This document shows positions 25,741-35,320 of a DNA stretch of 64,000 nucleotides, in pieces. This stretch comes from Verrucomicrobiota bacterium (lineage in GTDB: Bacteria > Verrucomicrobiota > Verrucomicrobiia > CAIQCK01). Position 1 is the stretch's first letter, and every line of letters starts with the position of its first letter. The notes under the pieces were generated by a model that was not told the DNA's origin, searched no databases, and saw only the letters and a list, made by a program, of their open reading frames with translations. Position numbers and translations under genes: made by a program. Where the stretch lies: assembly GCA_016235595.1 (NCBI GenBank), contig JACRJX010000016.1:299002-363001 (forward strand), given 5' to 3'.

Positions 25741-26832
25741 ATGGCAAAGATACCGAAGAAGATGAAGGCGCAGGTTTTCTACGAGAAGGAGAAGATGCGG
25801 CTTGAGGACATTCCCGTCCCGCAAATCAGCGACGATGAAGTCCTCGTGCGCGTGAAAGCTTGCGGCATCTGCGGCTCCGACGTTGCCTACTACTTTGGCA
25901 ACAGCCCGCTGGAGACACCCACCGGCAAAGGTCCGCTCGTGCTTGGCCACGAGTTCACCGCCGAGGTTGTCGCGGTTGGCGCGGTGCCGGCGAAGATGAA
26001 GCTGTTCAAGGAGGGCGACCGCGTCGTCGTCAATCCTGTCCAGCACTGCAACGCCTGCCCCATTTGCGCGAAAGGCCAGACCAACCTGTGCGAATGCAAG
26101 TCTGTTATCGGCGTTTCCGTCAACGGCGGCTTCGCGGAGTACTGCGCCAGCAAATACACCGGCCTCGTCAAACTGCCTGATGATGTCAGCTTCGAGGAAG
26201 GCGCGCTCACCGAGCCGCTGGCCTGCGTCACCTATGGCATCCAGAACCTCCAGGTTCATCTGGGCGACTTCGTCGTTATCATGGGCCCCGGCGCCATCGG
26301 CCTGATGATGCTCCAGCTCGCGAAAAGCTCCGGTGCAGGCAAGGTCGCGCTCGTCGGCGGGCCTGGCGACGATTACCGCCTCGAAGTCGGTAAGAAGCTC
26401 GGCGCGGACTATCTCATCAACGTCGTTGACAAGGCATCGAAGTATTTCGTGCCGGACATCGAGGTGGAGATCCGCAAGTTGACCAACGGCCTTATGGCTG
26501 ATCGCGTGATCACGCCGACCGGCGCCGTTGAGGCGATGGAAGCGGCGCTGGCCATCTCCGGTCGCCGCTCAACCGTCGTTTACTTCGGTTTGCCGAGCGA
26601 CAAGGCCGTCATTCGCGTGCCGGCGCTCAAGAGCATCTTCTGGGACAAGACCATCCGCTTCTCGTGGCTGGCTCCGTTCACCTGGCCGACCGCGGTGAGC
26701 GCTGTTGCCAACAAGCTGGTGGACACGAAGTCGCTCATCACGCACCGCGCGCCGCTGGCCAAGCTGGAAGAGACGATCAAGGCCGTCGCGAGCCGCGGCG
26801 GCAACGTCCTGAAAGCGGTCATCACGACATAG
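25741..26832 (+). CDS. Zinc-dependent medium-chain alcohol/polyol dehydrogenase
   Basis: A 363-residue MDR dehydrogenase. The catalytic zinc site is CGICGSD with Glu in GHEFTAEV; the structural zinc site has the four cysteines in CNACPICAKGQTNLCEC. The NAD fold begins VVIMGPGAIGLMML. It is closest in pattern to sorbitol/threonine dehydrogenases. It follows a phosphomannose-isomerase-like gene, which fits polyol or ketose metabolism. GAAGGAG stands 8 bases before the ATG. A strong hairpin with a T-run follows. Confidence 0.85.
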   Translation: MAKIPKKMKAQVFYEKEKMRLEDIPVPQISDDEVLVRVKACGICGSDVAYYFGNSPLETPTGKGPLVLGHEFTAEVVAVGAVPAKMKLFKEGDRVVVNPVQHCNACPICAKGQTNLCECKSVIGVSVNGGFAEYCASKYTGLVKLPDDVSFEEGALTEPLACVTYGIQNLQVHLGDFVVIMGPGAIGLMMLQLAKSSGAGKVALVGGPGDDYRLEVGKKLGADYLINVVDKASKYFVPDIEVEIRKLTNGLMADRVITPTGAVEAMEAALAISGRRSTVVYFGLPSDKAVIRVPALKSIFWDKTIRFSWLAPFTWPTAVSAVANKLVDTKSLITHRAPLAKLEETIKAVASRGGNVLKAVITT

Positions 26833-26855
26833 GGCTGCGTCTATTGCTCATCCTG

Positions 26856-26898
26856 CACAGCGCGCACCGCGATCCTGCGGCTGCGCGCTGTGTGTTTT
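26856..26898 (+). terminator. Rho-independent terminator after the dehydrogenase gene
   Basis: CACAGCGCGCA (26856) pairs exactly with TGCGCGCTGTG (26882-26892), with an inner CCGC/GCGG stem in the loop, followed by TGTTTTA. It ends the isomerase-dehydrogenase operon. Confidence 0.75.
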
Positions 26899-26931
26899 AC
26901 CCCTCGTTGCGACGCGGGCGCCGCGCCGGTT

Positions 26932-28179
26932 TTAGAGCAAAACGCCGGCGACGCAGGCGACCATGCAGGTGGTGAGCGTGCCACCGATGAGCGCGCGCAA
27001 CGCGATGCGCGAGAGGTCGCTCCGGCGCTCCGGTGCGAGGCTGCTGTAGCCACCGATGGTGATGCCAACGCTGCCGAAATTGGCGAAGCCGCACAGTGCG
27101 TAGGAGGCGATGAGCCGCCCGCGCTCGGTCAGCCACGTGCTATCCTGCGCGAGTTGTTGGCTCATGTTGGTGTAGGCGACGAACTCGTTGAGGGTCAGCT
27201 TCTGGCCCAGGAGGCTCCCCACGTGGGTCACATCCTGCGCCGGCACGCCCATGATCCACGCCAGCGGCGCGAACACCCAACCGAAGATCTGTTGGAGGCT
27301 CAGTGGCATGTGGAAAACGTGCGTGCCGATCCAGTTCAAACCGCAGTTCACCATGGCCACGATGGCCAGAAACGTGATCAGCATCGCGCCGACGTTGAGG
27401 GCCAGCTTGAGGCCGTCGGTTGTGCCCGCTGCCAACGCATCCACTGCGTTGGCACTGGTACGTGGGATCTCGATGCGCGTATTGCCGAGCGTCTCCGGCG
27501 TTTCAATCTCCGGCAACATCAGTTTGGCAATGACTATTGAGGCTGGAGCGCACATGACGCTGCACGCGATCAAATGGCCCGCGATGCCGGGCACATGAGA
27601 GTTGAGCATCCCGACGTAGGCCACGAGCACACCGCCTGCGGTCGTTGCAAGGCCGGCGGTCATGCACGCCATGAGTTCCGACAGTGTCATTTTCGAGAGA
27701 TAGGGACGGATGACCAAAGGCGCCTCGGTCATGCCGACGAAAATGTCAGCCGCTGTTGAAAAACTCTCCGCGCCACTCGTGTGCATGAACCGGCTCATCA
27801 GCCGCGCTGCGGCCCGAATCACCCACGGCATCAGACCGATGTGGTAAAGGAGTCCCATGAGCGCCGCGAAGAAGATGATCGTCGGCAGTATCTGGAACGC
27901 GAAGATGTAACCGAGCGAACCGTTGCTGACTGCGAGCGAGCCGAAGACGAATTCCGCCCCGCTGCGGCTGAAGGCGAGCATCATGTCTACAGCATCGTTT
28001 GCCAGCCGGAACAGGGCGCGCGCGGGCGTCTTCATGACGATGACGGCGAACGCAAACAGGATGGCCATGCCCCAGCCGACAGTGCGCCAGCAGACGGCCC
28101 GTCGCCGCTCACGGGGGCAGAACGCATAGGCAATGGCCAGCATTACGACGATTCCGAAGGCGCTAATGAGTCGTTCCAT
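26932..28179 (-). CDS. nupC: Concentrative nucleoside transporter (CNT/NupC family)
   Basis: A 415-residue inner-membrane protein with about eight to ten hydrophobic segments. Family features are the N-terminal helix, GMTEAPLVIRPYLSKMT with the substrate-contacting Glu, and the later TAGGVLVAYVGML and ASYALCGFANFGSVGI motifs. CNT proteins import nucleosides with protons or sodium. No nucleoside catabolic gene is next to it. The gene ends 34 bases from the terminator of the convergent operon. The symbol is by family resemblance; substrate range is not determined. Confidence 0.85.
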   Translation of the reverse strand: MERLISAFGIVVMLAIAYAFCPRERRRAVCWRTVGWGMAILFAFAVIVMKTPARALFRLANDAVDMMLAFSRSGAEFVFGSLAVSNGSLGYIFAFQILPTIIFFAALMGLLYHIGLMPWVIRAAARLMSRFMHTSGAESFSTAADIFVGMTEAPLVIRPYLSKMTLSELMACMTAGLATTAGGVLVAYVGMLNSHVPGIAGHLIACSVMCAPASIVIAKLMLPEIETPETLGNTRIEIPRTSANAVDALAAGTTDGLKLALNVGAMLITFLAIVAMVNCGLNWIGTHVFHMPLSLQQIFGWVFAPLAWIMGVPAQDVTHVGSLLGQKLTLNEFVAYTNMSQQLAQDSTWLTERGRLIASYALCGFANFGSVGITIGGYSSLAPERRSDLSRIALRALIGGTLTTCMVACVAGVLL

Positions 28180-28336
28180 AATTCGTTAATCGTTGATACT
28201 AACAGTGCGAGACCGGCAGATGCCAGCGCAGATCAAATGGTCGAGCCGCCATGCCAATGACAGCGCCTGTGTTTTGCTGGGACTTCAGGTCAGTGCTTGA
28301 CTCTCAACTTCACTTGGCCAACATCCACGTTCTGTC

Positions 28337-31300
28337 ATGAACCATTTCCTTTGCTGCGTTCTCACTTTGCTCGCGCTGATCCCAACGCTGCCTGCCGCTG
28401 ATGCGCCGCCATCCAAACCTCCCATCCTCGACTGCTTCATCAGCACTGGAGACAACCACTGGATGGGGTCGTGGTTGCCGATTGATTCGAAGGCGAGCAT
28501 TGAGGCGTCATTCGATTTGCTGAAGCGACTCGGAGTGCGGCGCGTGTATTGGCGTGGATTGCAGGAGGCGGCCTGGCTTGAGACGATGCAGTTCCGCGAG
28601 GAGAACTGTCGTTACGCGTCGTTCTGGAAATACCTCCAGCGGCTAGACAAGCATGTGGATGTGGATCGGCTTGCGGTCAAGGCGGCACACAAGCGCGGAA
28701 TGGAGATTTGGGGCGTCGGCACGTTGTTCGACTGGGGCAGCGCAGCCGACACGCCGTGTTTCGGCGATTTTCCGCATAACAGCGAGTCGCGTCTGCGGCA
28801 GCGGCATCCCGAGTGGGTGCCTGTGGACAGACACGGTGTGTTGCGGCAGGGTGGGCCGATCGAGTTCGCCTATCCGGAGGCGCGCAAGGCGCTGACAGAC
28901 CTGCACCTGAAGTTCATGGACCGCGACGGCTACGACGGCATGACGCTCCTGACCTACGTCGAGAACTTCAGCCTGCGCTTTCCCGATGAGTTCGGCTTCA
29001 ACGAACCCGTGGTGAAGGAATTCAAGCGCCGGGCCGGCATTGACGTGCGCACGCAGCAGTTCACGCGAACCGCCACGCGCTACGACTGGCAGGCGTTGCG
29101 CGGGGAATCCGTCACGGCCTACCTGCGCGAACTGAAGGTGGAACTGGCTAGGCGCGGCAAGAAACTTGGAGTTTGTCTCAACCCCAATCAGCCGCGCCTG
29201 CCGCAGTTCTGGACGGCGGTCGGCTCAACGATCAGTGCAGGGCACATCCTGTTCGATCTCGACACGTGGGTGCGCGACGGGGTGGTGGACCAGTTCGTCG
29301 TCTGGGGCGGATGCCACGGACCGGCGCAGTTGAAGACGGTCGAAGATTCTCTCTGGTTGGTGCGTGATTCGAAAACAGCGGTGGCTGCGATGACCTCCAG
29401 TCCGTTTGCGGAACGATGGCAGCCGTTCCACAAGCGCGACGTGCCGATGATGCTCGCGGTTGGTGACGACTGGCAGTATCTCGAATGCTGCAACATTCCC
29501 GAACAGCCGCTCGACGCTCTGCGCGACAAGGACGACTTCGTGCGGCTGCGCGTGCTGGCGCAGATTGCGCGCGGCAAGACGAAGGCGGCGTTTGAAAACA
29601 TAGCGCCGCTGGCGAAGGATTCGAACCTGCTCGTCCGCCGCATGGCGCTGCTGGCGCTGGCGAAGACCAAAGATGCACAGGCCGTGCCGCTCATCGAGGC
29701 CGGGCTTGCCGATCCAGAGAACGGTGTTCGTTGCGTTGCCGCGCAGGCGTTGCGCGAGTTGAACCGGCCGGAAAGCACCGCAAAACTGCTCGCGGCGGTT
29801 CAACACTTCCCCACACACCCGCTCATGGAGACGGTCGTGCCCACGTTACTGAAGATCCAGCCGTTGCCGCGCACTGAACTGGCCAAGGTTGCCGTCAAGC
29901 ACGGCAACCCCGCTGTGCGCGTCGTTGCGATGCGCGCACTCGGTTCGATGGCAAACGGGGAACTGGTGCCGACGTTCGCGAAGGGACTGAACGACGCGGA
30001 CCGCTACGTCCGGTTCGCGGCCGCGCAGGCGCTGGGGAATGTCACACGCAGTCCGAAGGCGGTTGAGACACTCATCGATGCGACGAAGCAGGACAACGTC
30101 GTCGTCTCTGACCGCGCGGCCACGTCGCTGGCCATTATTGCGACGCGTCGACACGAAAAGGAAATCGAGCCGTTGCGGCCACGGATGATCGAGGCGTTGA
30201 AGAACCTTTACGCCAAACTCGGCGACGGTTGCGCGCGGGCTGATGCGGACTGGGGCTATCGTCCTGTAGGTAACGCGTTGCTGAAGTTCGGCGCTGACGG
30301 CGAGCGTGTGTTGCAGGAATTCATGGAGCAGCGCAAGGACCGCCGTCTGGCTGAGCAGGCGTGGAAGAGCCTTTACGTTCGCCTCGACAATGGCGTGTTC
30401 AACGAGACGTGCGAGAAGGAAGCTGAGGAGGCATTCAAGAAGAGGCCTGTATTCAGCCGCGATCTGCGCGTGGACCCGGCCAAAGGCGACGATGCGTCGG
30501 TGGGAGGACCTTTCAAGACCATTGCGCGGGCCATCGCCATCGCGGGGCCGGGAGACACGATTCATCTCACGCCCGGACGCTACAAGGAATCGGCTGCGTT
30601 TCACAACAAGTGCGGCGAGCCGGGCAGGCCGATCATGCTCGATGGCCACGGCGCGACGCTCGATGGCGGCGAACCGCTGAAGCTGGCTGATTGGGAAATG
30701 GTGTCCCCGGGACTTTACTGCAACCGCAGCCTGCTCCGCGTGGATCCCGCCAACCTTGGCCGCTGGTACTTCGTGTTCGACGGCAAGATGAATCATATGG
30801 GCCGTTCCAGCAAGGGTCTCAGGCAACCCCTAAAGAACGTCGAGGAGCTTGTACCCGGCGAGTGGACGTACGTTTCCGACGCGCCCATTACTCGGAAAGG
30901 CAGGGACGGCAAGGCATCGGATTCACGGCATGTGAAGGGCGCGTTCTACATCAAGATCGATCCGGCGAAGACACTGGCTGATTACTGTATCGAGGCACCG
31001 ATCCGGCAGAATGGCGTTTCCTTGAGTGGGTGTTGCTCACATCTGGTTGTCCGTAACGTGATCTCCACGCATGTCCACAACGATGGTTTTAACATCCACG
31101 GTTACTCGCGCGACATCCTGTTCGAGAACGTCAAGGCGATTGAGTGCGGCGACGACGGCGTCAGCGCGCACGACGACTGCCAGATTCGCGTCAATGGCCT
31201 CGTCTCCATCGGCAATTCCACCGGCATTTGCGACGTGGGCGACAGCGTCAGCCACTACAACCGCGTGTTCATCAAGGACTGTCTCGGCCACGACCTCTAC

Positions 31301-31828
31301 TTCCTCGATACGAATGAGCACTCGGTCAGCAACAGTGTCGTATTGTCATCTGCGTGGCGCGCGCTGGTGGTCACTGGCGGGCCGAACACGAACAAGGTCT
31401 GTACGCTGAGTCTCGACAACGTTCTTATTCACCGTGTCACCGGCACCAACGAAGTTCGCGTGACCGCAGGTTCAGTGTTTGAAGGCCGGCATCTGACGCT
31501 GACAGGACTCCACATCCTCGCCACGGGTGGCGCGGTCACGTTGCGCGACTCCATCGTAGCCGGCACGCCGCCGCCGGAGATCAATGTCTGGAAGAATGTG
31601 CGCTGGCAGGCCGACCATAATCTCTACGACGCTCATTTCATCCGCCTCGACCAGAAGTTCTACTCGCCGAAGACCTTTGCCGACTATCAGCGCGCCACTG
31701 GACAGGACAAAGCCTCGCGATGGATGAAGGTCGAATTCAAGCAACCCTTCGACGGGCAGGTCGCCAAGCCTGCGCCCGGCAAAGGCGTGGGAGTGGATGT
31801 GTCCCGCCTACCATCCGCGATGCGGTAG
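28337..31828 (+). CDS. Large secreted protein: glycosidase-like barrel, HEAT repeats, beta-helix
   Basis: An 1163-residue exported protein with signal peptide MNHFLCCVLTLLALIPTLPA. Residues about 30-380 resemble a glycosyl-hydrolase-like TIM barrel (LKRLGVRRVYWRG, YDGMTLLTYVENF). Residues about 395-620 are PBS-lyase/HEAT repeats (VRRMALLALAKTKDAQAVPLIEAGL, shown in part as MALLALAKTKDAQAV). From about 700, RVDPAKGDDASVGGPFKTI starts a right-handed beta-helix of the DUF1565/NosD kind, with repeated turns such as NDGFNIHG and DDGVSAHDD to residue about 1100. Beta-helices of this type bind or cleave polysaccharides. The three-part design suggests action on a complex glycan; no substrate can be named. 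Confidence 0.75.
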   Translation: MNHFLCCVLTLLALIPTLPAADAPPSKPPILDCFISTGDNHWMGSWLPIDSKASIEASFDLLKRLGVRRVYWRGLQEAAWLETMQFREENCRYASFWKYLQRLDKHVDVDRLAVKAAHKRGMEIWGVGTLFDWGSAADTPCFGDFPHNSESRLRQRHPEWVPVDRHGVLRQGGPIEFAYPEARKALTDLHLKFMDRDGYDGMTLLTYVENFSLRFPDEFGFNEPVVKEFKRRAGIDVRTQQFTRTATRYDWQALRGESVTAYLRELKVELARRGKKLGVCLNPNQPRLPQFWTAVGSTISAGHILFDLDTWVRDGVVDQFVVWGGCHGPAQLKTVEDSLWLVRDSKTAVAAMTSSPFAERWQPFHKRDVPMMLAVGDDWQYLECCNIPEQPLDALRDKDDFVRLRVLAQIARGKTKAAFENIAPLAKDSNLLVRRMALLALAKTKDAQAVPLIEAGLADPENGVRCVAAQALRELNRPESTAKLLAAVQHFPTHPLMETVVPTLLKIQPLPRTELAKVAVKHGNPAVRVVAMRALGSMANGELVPTFAKGLNDADRYVRFAAAQALGNVTRSPKAVETLIDATKQDNVVVSDRAATSLAIIATRRHEKEIEPLRPRMIEALKNLYAKLGDGCARADADWGYRPVGNALLKFGADGERVLQEFMEQRKDRRLAEQAWKSLYVRLDNGVFNETCEKEAEEAFKKRPVFSRDLRVDPAKGDDASVGGPFKTIARAIAIAGPGDTIHLTPGRYKESAAFHNKCGEPGRPIMLDGHGATLDGGEPLKLADWEMVSPGLYCNRSLLRVDPANLGRWYFVFDGKMNHMGRSSKGLRQPLKNVEELVPGEWTYVSDAPITRKGRDGKASDSRHVKGAFYIKIDPAKTLADYCIEAPIRQNGVSLSGCCSHLVVRNVISTHVHNDGFNIHGYSRDILFENVKAIECGDDGVSAHDDCQIRVNGLVSIGNSTGICDVGDSVSHYNRVFIKDCLGHDLYFLDTNEHSVSNSVVLSSAWRALVVTGGPNTNKVCTLSLDNVLIHRVTGTNEVRVTAGSVFEGRHLTLTGLHILATGGAVTLRDSIVAGTPPPEINVWKNVRWQADHNLYDAHFIRLDQKFYSPKTFADYQRATGQDKASRWMKVEFKQPFDGQVAKPAPGKGVGVDVSRLPSAMR

Positions 31829-31851
31829 CGGCGTTGGCTGAGCGGGGTGCC

Positions 31852-33069
31852 TCACTCGTATCGTAGCGCGTCTATCGGGTCGAGCTTCGAGGCTTTGCGG
31901 GCGGGGTAGAAACCGAAGAAAATTCCCACGGCTGCACTGAAGAGGAACGCGCCGACGACCCAAACTACCGGGATCAGCGTTGGCCACTCAAGGCTGAACG
32001 AGATGATCTTCGATGCGGCGATGCCCGTCGCGATGCCGATCACACCGCCGATGGAGCTGAGTGTGATTGCCTCGGTCAGGAACTGCAAGAGAATGTCACT
32101 TCCATGTGCGCCGACGGCCATGCGGATACCGATCTCGCGCGTGCGCTCGGTGACGCTGACGAGCATGATGTTCATGATGCCGATGCCACCGACGATCAAC
32201 GAAACGCTGGCGATGGCGCCGAGCAGGATGGTCATTGTTTTGGATTGTGCGGTTGCCATCTCGGCGATGTCTTGCTGGCCGCGCACGGTGAAGTCGTCGT
32301 CGCGACCGGGCTGGATGCGGTGGCGCTGGCGCAGCAATTCGGTGAGTTGCTGTTGCACCACGGGCAGCAACTTAGGGTCGGCAGCCTGCACCATGATGGA
32401 GCGTAGCGTCGTCACGCCGAGAACGCGTTTCATCGCGCTGGTATAGGGCACGACAATCACGTCGTCCTGGTCGCTGCCCATCACCGAGAGGCCCTTTGAC
32501 GACAGCAGGCCGATGATGGTGAAGGGCACATTCTTGATCCGCACAATCTGGCCAATCGGGCTTTCATCGCCAAAGAGCTGCTGGGCGGTGGTCTTGCCAA
32601 TGATGGCCACCTTGGTGGAGCCACGCACATCCAGCGGGGTGAACGGCGCACCCTCTACCAGCGGCCACTGGCGGATATCGAAATAATCCGGTCCTTCACC
32701 GAGAATCTGCGGCAGCCAATTTTGGTTGCCCGCCGCGACCTGCGTGGCGGAGCGCAATTCCGGGCTGACGGCACTGACGCCGGGAATCTCACGCCGTATG
32801 GCTTCGGCGTCCTCCACGGTGAGCGTGCCTGCGCCCCCATGACCGCTATGCACACCCGTGCGTGTGATGCTGCCGGAGAAGATAAGGATCACGTTCTGGC
32901 CGAGGCTCGCGATCTGCGCCTCGATTTGCGACTTGGCGCCGTTGCCGATGCCGACCATCGTGATGACCGCGCCGACGCCGATGATAATGCCGAGCGCGGT
33001 GAGCACCGAGCGCATCTTGTTGCGCCGCAGCGCCCGCAACGCGGTTTTAATGGTGACGAGGATTCTCAT
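31852..33069 (-). CDS. MacB-type ABC transporter permease
   Basis: A 405-residue membrane protein starting [20 protein letters not shown]. One N-terminal membrane segment is followed by a large periplasmic domain (about residues 45-270) and three C-terminal membrane segments (GAIASVSLIVGGIGIMNIML, FLTEAIT.., VVGAFLFSAAVGIFFGF), ending YPARKASKLDPIDALRYE, the FtsX/MacB closing motif. It uses a separate ATPase, coupled by an ATGA overlap, and a MacA-like adaptor. The ATG at 33069 is fixed by that overlap; a longer upstream reading lies inside the ATPase gene in another frame and is not real. Confidence 0.92.
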   Translation of the reverse strand: MRILVTIKTALRALRRNKMRSVLTALGIIIGVGAVITMVGIGNGAKSQIEAQIASLGQNVILIFSGSITRTGVHSGHGGAGTLTVEDAEAIRREIPGVSAVSPELRSATQVAAGNQNWLPQILGEGPDYFDIRQWPLVEGAPFTPLDVRGSTKVAIIGKTTAQQLFGDESPIGQIVRIKNVPFTIIGLLSSKGLSVMGSDQDDVIVVPYTSAMKRVLGVTTLRSIMVQAADPKLLPVVQQQLTELLRQRHRIQPGRDDDFTVRGQQDIAEMATAQSKTMTILLGAIASVSLIVGGIGIMNIMLVSVTERTREIGIRMAVGAHGSDILLQFLTEAITLSSIGGVIGIATGIAASKIISFSLEWPTLIPVVWVVGAFLFSAAVGIFFGFYPARKASKLDPIDALRYE

Positions 33070-33827
33070 GGCGTTTGCAGCGCCGGGTCGAGCTGTGCTT
33101 GCAGCCGCCGTAATTCCGATTCGGCGAAAAGCCGATCCGTGACGGGTGCGTCGGATACCACGTGGCCGTCGCTCATGACGATGTTGCGTTTCGTGTAGTG
33201 GGCGATGTCCGGCTCGTGCGTGACCATGACGATGGTGATGCCGCGGTTGTTGAGTTGTTGGAACACGTCCATGATCTCGACGCTGGTGCGGCTGTCGAGG
33301 TTGCCCGTCGGCTCGTCGGCGAGCACGAGCGCAGGCTGGTTCACCAGCGCGCGGGCGATGGCGACGCGCTGTTGCTGGCCGCCGGAGAGCTGGCTCGGAT
33401 GATGGCCGGCGCGGTCGGAGAGGCTGACGATGCCGAGCGCGTGCAATGCCTTCTCGCGCAATTCGTGGCTGCGCATGTGCTGCCGGGCGTAGAGCATGGG
33501 CAGTTCGACATTCTCCAGTGCCGACGTGCGCGAGAGCAGATTGAATCCCTGGAACACGAAGCCGATCTTCTGGTTCCGAATGTCGGCCAACTCGTTGGTG
33601 CTGAGCTGTGACACATCGATGCCGTCGATGCAGTAGCACCCGCTCGTGGGCCGGTCGAGGCAGCCGAGGATGTTCATCAGCGTGGACTTGCCGGAGCCGC
33701 TCGCGCCCATGATGGCGACGAACTCCCCCGGATGAATCTCCAGTGACACGCCGCGCACGGCCTGCACATCCACCTCGCCGGTGTGGTAGGTCTTGCGGAT
33801 GTTGTCGAGTTTGATGACCGCGTTCAT
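33066..33827 (-). CDS. ABC transporter ATPase, MacB/LolD type
   Basis: A 253-residue ATPase. Walker A is GASGSGKST, the signature is [15 protein letters not shown], and Walker B with the catalytic Glu is [12 protein letters not shown]. The Q-loop segment is VFQGFNLL. It powers the downstream MacB-type permease, probably for export of a peptide, lipid or antibiotic from the periplasm across the outer membrane. Translation is coupled to the permease (ATGA) and the adaptor gene lies 9 bases upstream, so the three form one operon. Confidence 0.93.
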   Translation of the reverse strand: MNAVIKLDNIRKTYHTGEVDVQAVRGVSLEIHPGEFVAIMGASGSGKSTLMNILGCLDRPTSGCYCIDGIDVSQLSTNELADIRNQKIGFVFQGFNLLSRTSALENVELPMLYARQHMRSHELREKALHALGIVSLSDRAGHHPSQLSGGQQQRVAIARALVNQPALVLADEPTGNLDSRTSVEIMDVFQQLNNRGITIVMVTHEPDIAHYTKRNIVMSDGHVVSDAPVTDRLFAESELRRLQAQLDPALQTP

Positions 33828-33836
33828 TTAACGCGC

Positions 33837-35090
33837 CTAGAATCGCCGCATTCCACCGAATGGACTGGATGCCGATGTCGTGCCTCGTTGTGAAACTGCG
33901 TGCGCCGTGATCACGTTATCGCCTTCCTTCAAGCCTTCGAGCACCTCGGTGTGCACGCCGTCGCTGATGCCGATCTTGATCTGTGCCGGCTGCGGATTGC
34001 CATCCGTTATGCCGGCAGGAAGAATGTAAACTGTTCGCGTCATTGAACGCTCGCCTTTGCGCCGGCCCGACCCGCCGGCGCCGCGCGTTTTTCCACCCTC
34101 ACTGCCAGCGGCTGCGGCGGCCGCAGATCCGCCGTTCTTTGAAGCGGCGTCCGTCGCGGTTGTCAGCCGGAAGCGCAACGCAGCGTTGGGAACCTTCATC
34201 ACGTTGTCGCGCTGGGCGACAATAATTGAGACGTTGGCCGTCATGCCGGGGCGCAGTTTCATGTCGCTGTTGTTCACTGCGATCACGGTGTCGTAGCTAA
34301 CGACGTTCTGGACGGTGATCGGCGAGTTGCGAATCTGCGTCACCTTGCCGCGGAACGTACGGAATGGAAACGCGTCCACTGTGAAGTTCACATCCTGACC
34401 AACCTCAACGTTGCCGATGTCAGCCTCGGCGACGTTGGCATCGATCTGCATCTTGGTCAGGTCGTTGGCGATGACGAACAAGGTCGGCGCGTTCAGGCTT
34501 GCGGCGACGGTCTGGCCGACGTCCACGTTGCGTGAGATGACGATGCCGTCCACTGGCGAGTAGATCGTGCAGCGCGCGAGGTCCACTTTTGTCCGCTCCA
34601 ATGAGGCTTCCTTCTGCTTCACGCTCGCCTCGGCTTGGTGAAGCGTTGCCATCGCCGTATCCAGATCGGCTTGAGGGACGAGGTCTTTTGCCCGCAGGCC
34701 CTTTTGCCTCGCCGCTTGCACCTGCGCCAGCTCCAGCGTAGCCCGCGCATTCGCCAGGTCGCCTTCAGCCTGGTGGACGGCGGCGTCATACGTGGCAGGA
34801 TCGAGTTGGGCGACGATCTGGCCTTCTTTGACGACCGAGTTGTAGTCCACAAGCAACTTTGCGATCATGCCTGAAATCTGGCAACCGACCTGGACATTGA
34901 CGACGGGATTGAGCTGGCCTGTTGCAGTCACTGCCTGCGTCAGCTCGCCGCGAGCGATGGTCGTCGTCTGATACTGCGGAGTGTTGTCGGCGCGCAGCCA
35001 CCAATACCACGTGCCGTATCCCGCGCCTCCGGCAAGCAGCAGAAGGACCAGCGTCCAAATGATTTTACCCATCACTCGATTCTTGGCCAT
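33837..35090 (-). CDS. MacA-type periplasmic adaptor (membrane fusion protein)
   Basis: A 417-residue adaptor with an N-terminal anchor (IWTLVLLLLAGGAGYGTWYW). The biotinyl-lipoyl-like halves are visible (VNVQVGCQISGMIAKLLVDY and CTIYSPVDGIVISRNVDVGQ) around a coiled-coil hairpin (about residues 105-175), followed by beta-barrel and membrane-proximal domains. A Gly/Ala-rich, Arg/Lys-rich insert (about residues 320-350) is unusual. It is first in the operon. An outer-membrane TolC partner is not in the window. Confidence 0.9.
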   Translation of the reverse strand: MAKNRVMGKIIWTLVLLLLAGGAGYGTWYWWLRADNTPQYQTTTIARGELTQAVTATGQLNPVVNVQVGCQISGMIAKLLVDYNSVVKEGQIVAQLDPATYDAAVHQAEGDLANARATLELAQVQAARQKGLRAKDLVPQADLDTAMATLHQAEASVKQKEASLERTKVDLARCTIYSPVDGIVISRNVDVGQTVAASLNAPTLFVIANDLTKMQIDANVAEADIGNVEVGQDVNFTVDAFPFRTFRGKVTQIRNSPITVQNVVSYDTVIAVNNSDMKLRPGMTANVSIIVAQRDNVMKVPNAALRFRLTTATDAASKNGGSAAAAAAGSEGGKTRGAGGSGRRKGERSMTRTVYILPAGITDGNPQPAQIKIGISDGVHTEVLEGLKEGDNVITAHAVSQRGTTSASSPFGGMRRF

Positions 35091-35320
35091 GACTTCCTTT
35101 CGCCCGCGCCGCCGCCGAAACCCGTGCCGCGTGAGCAGCCTCGCGTTTCGCTGTCCAGATTTCTGGCACTCATTAGACGGTTATGCAACATCCTATTCAA
35201 ACAGTTGTTTCGAAAAAATCCGAATATGCAAACGGCCCGGGCAGAGCGCGCGTCCAAAAATCGTCGTTCGCGGCGCAGTGTCATCGTGTTGGAGGATGCT
35301 GCAATCCATCAAGGGCGGTA

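Noticed and set aside
33069..33639. N-terminal extension of the MacB-type permease
   Set aside because: It lies inside the ATPase gene in another frame. The ATGA overlap at 33066-33069 and the conserved MRILVTIK start mark the true beginning.
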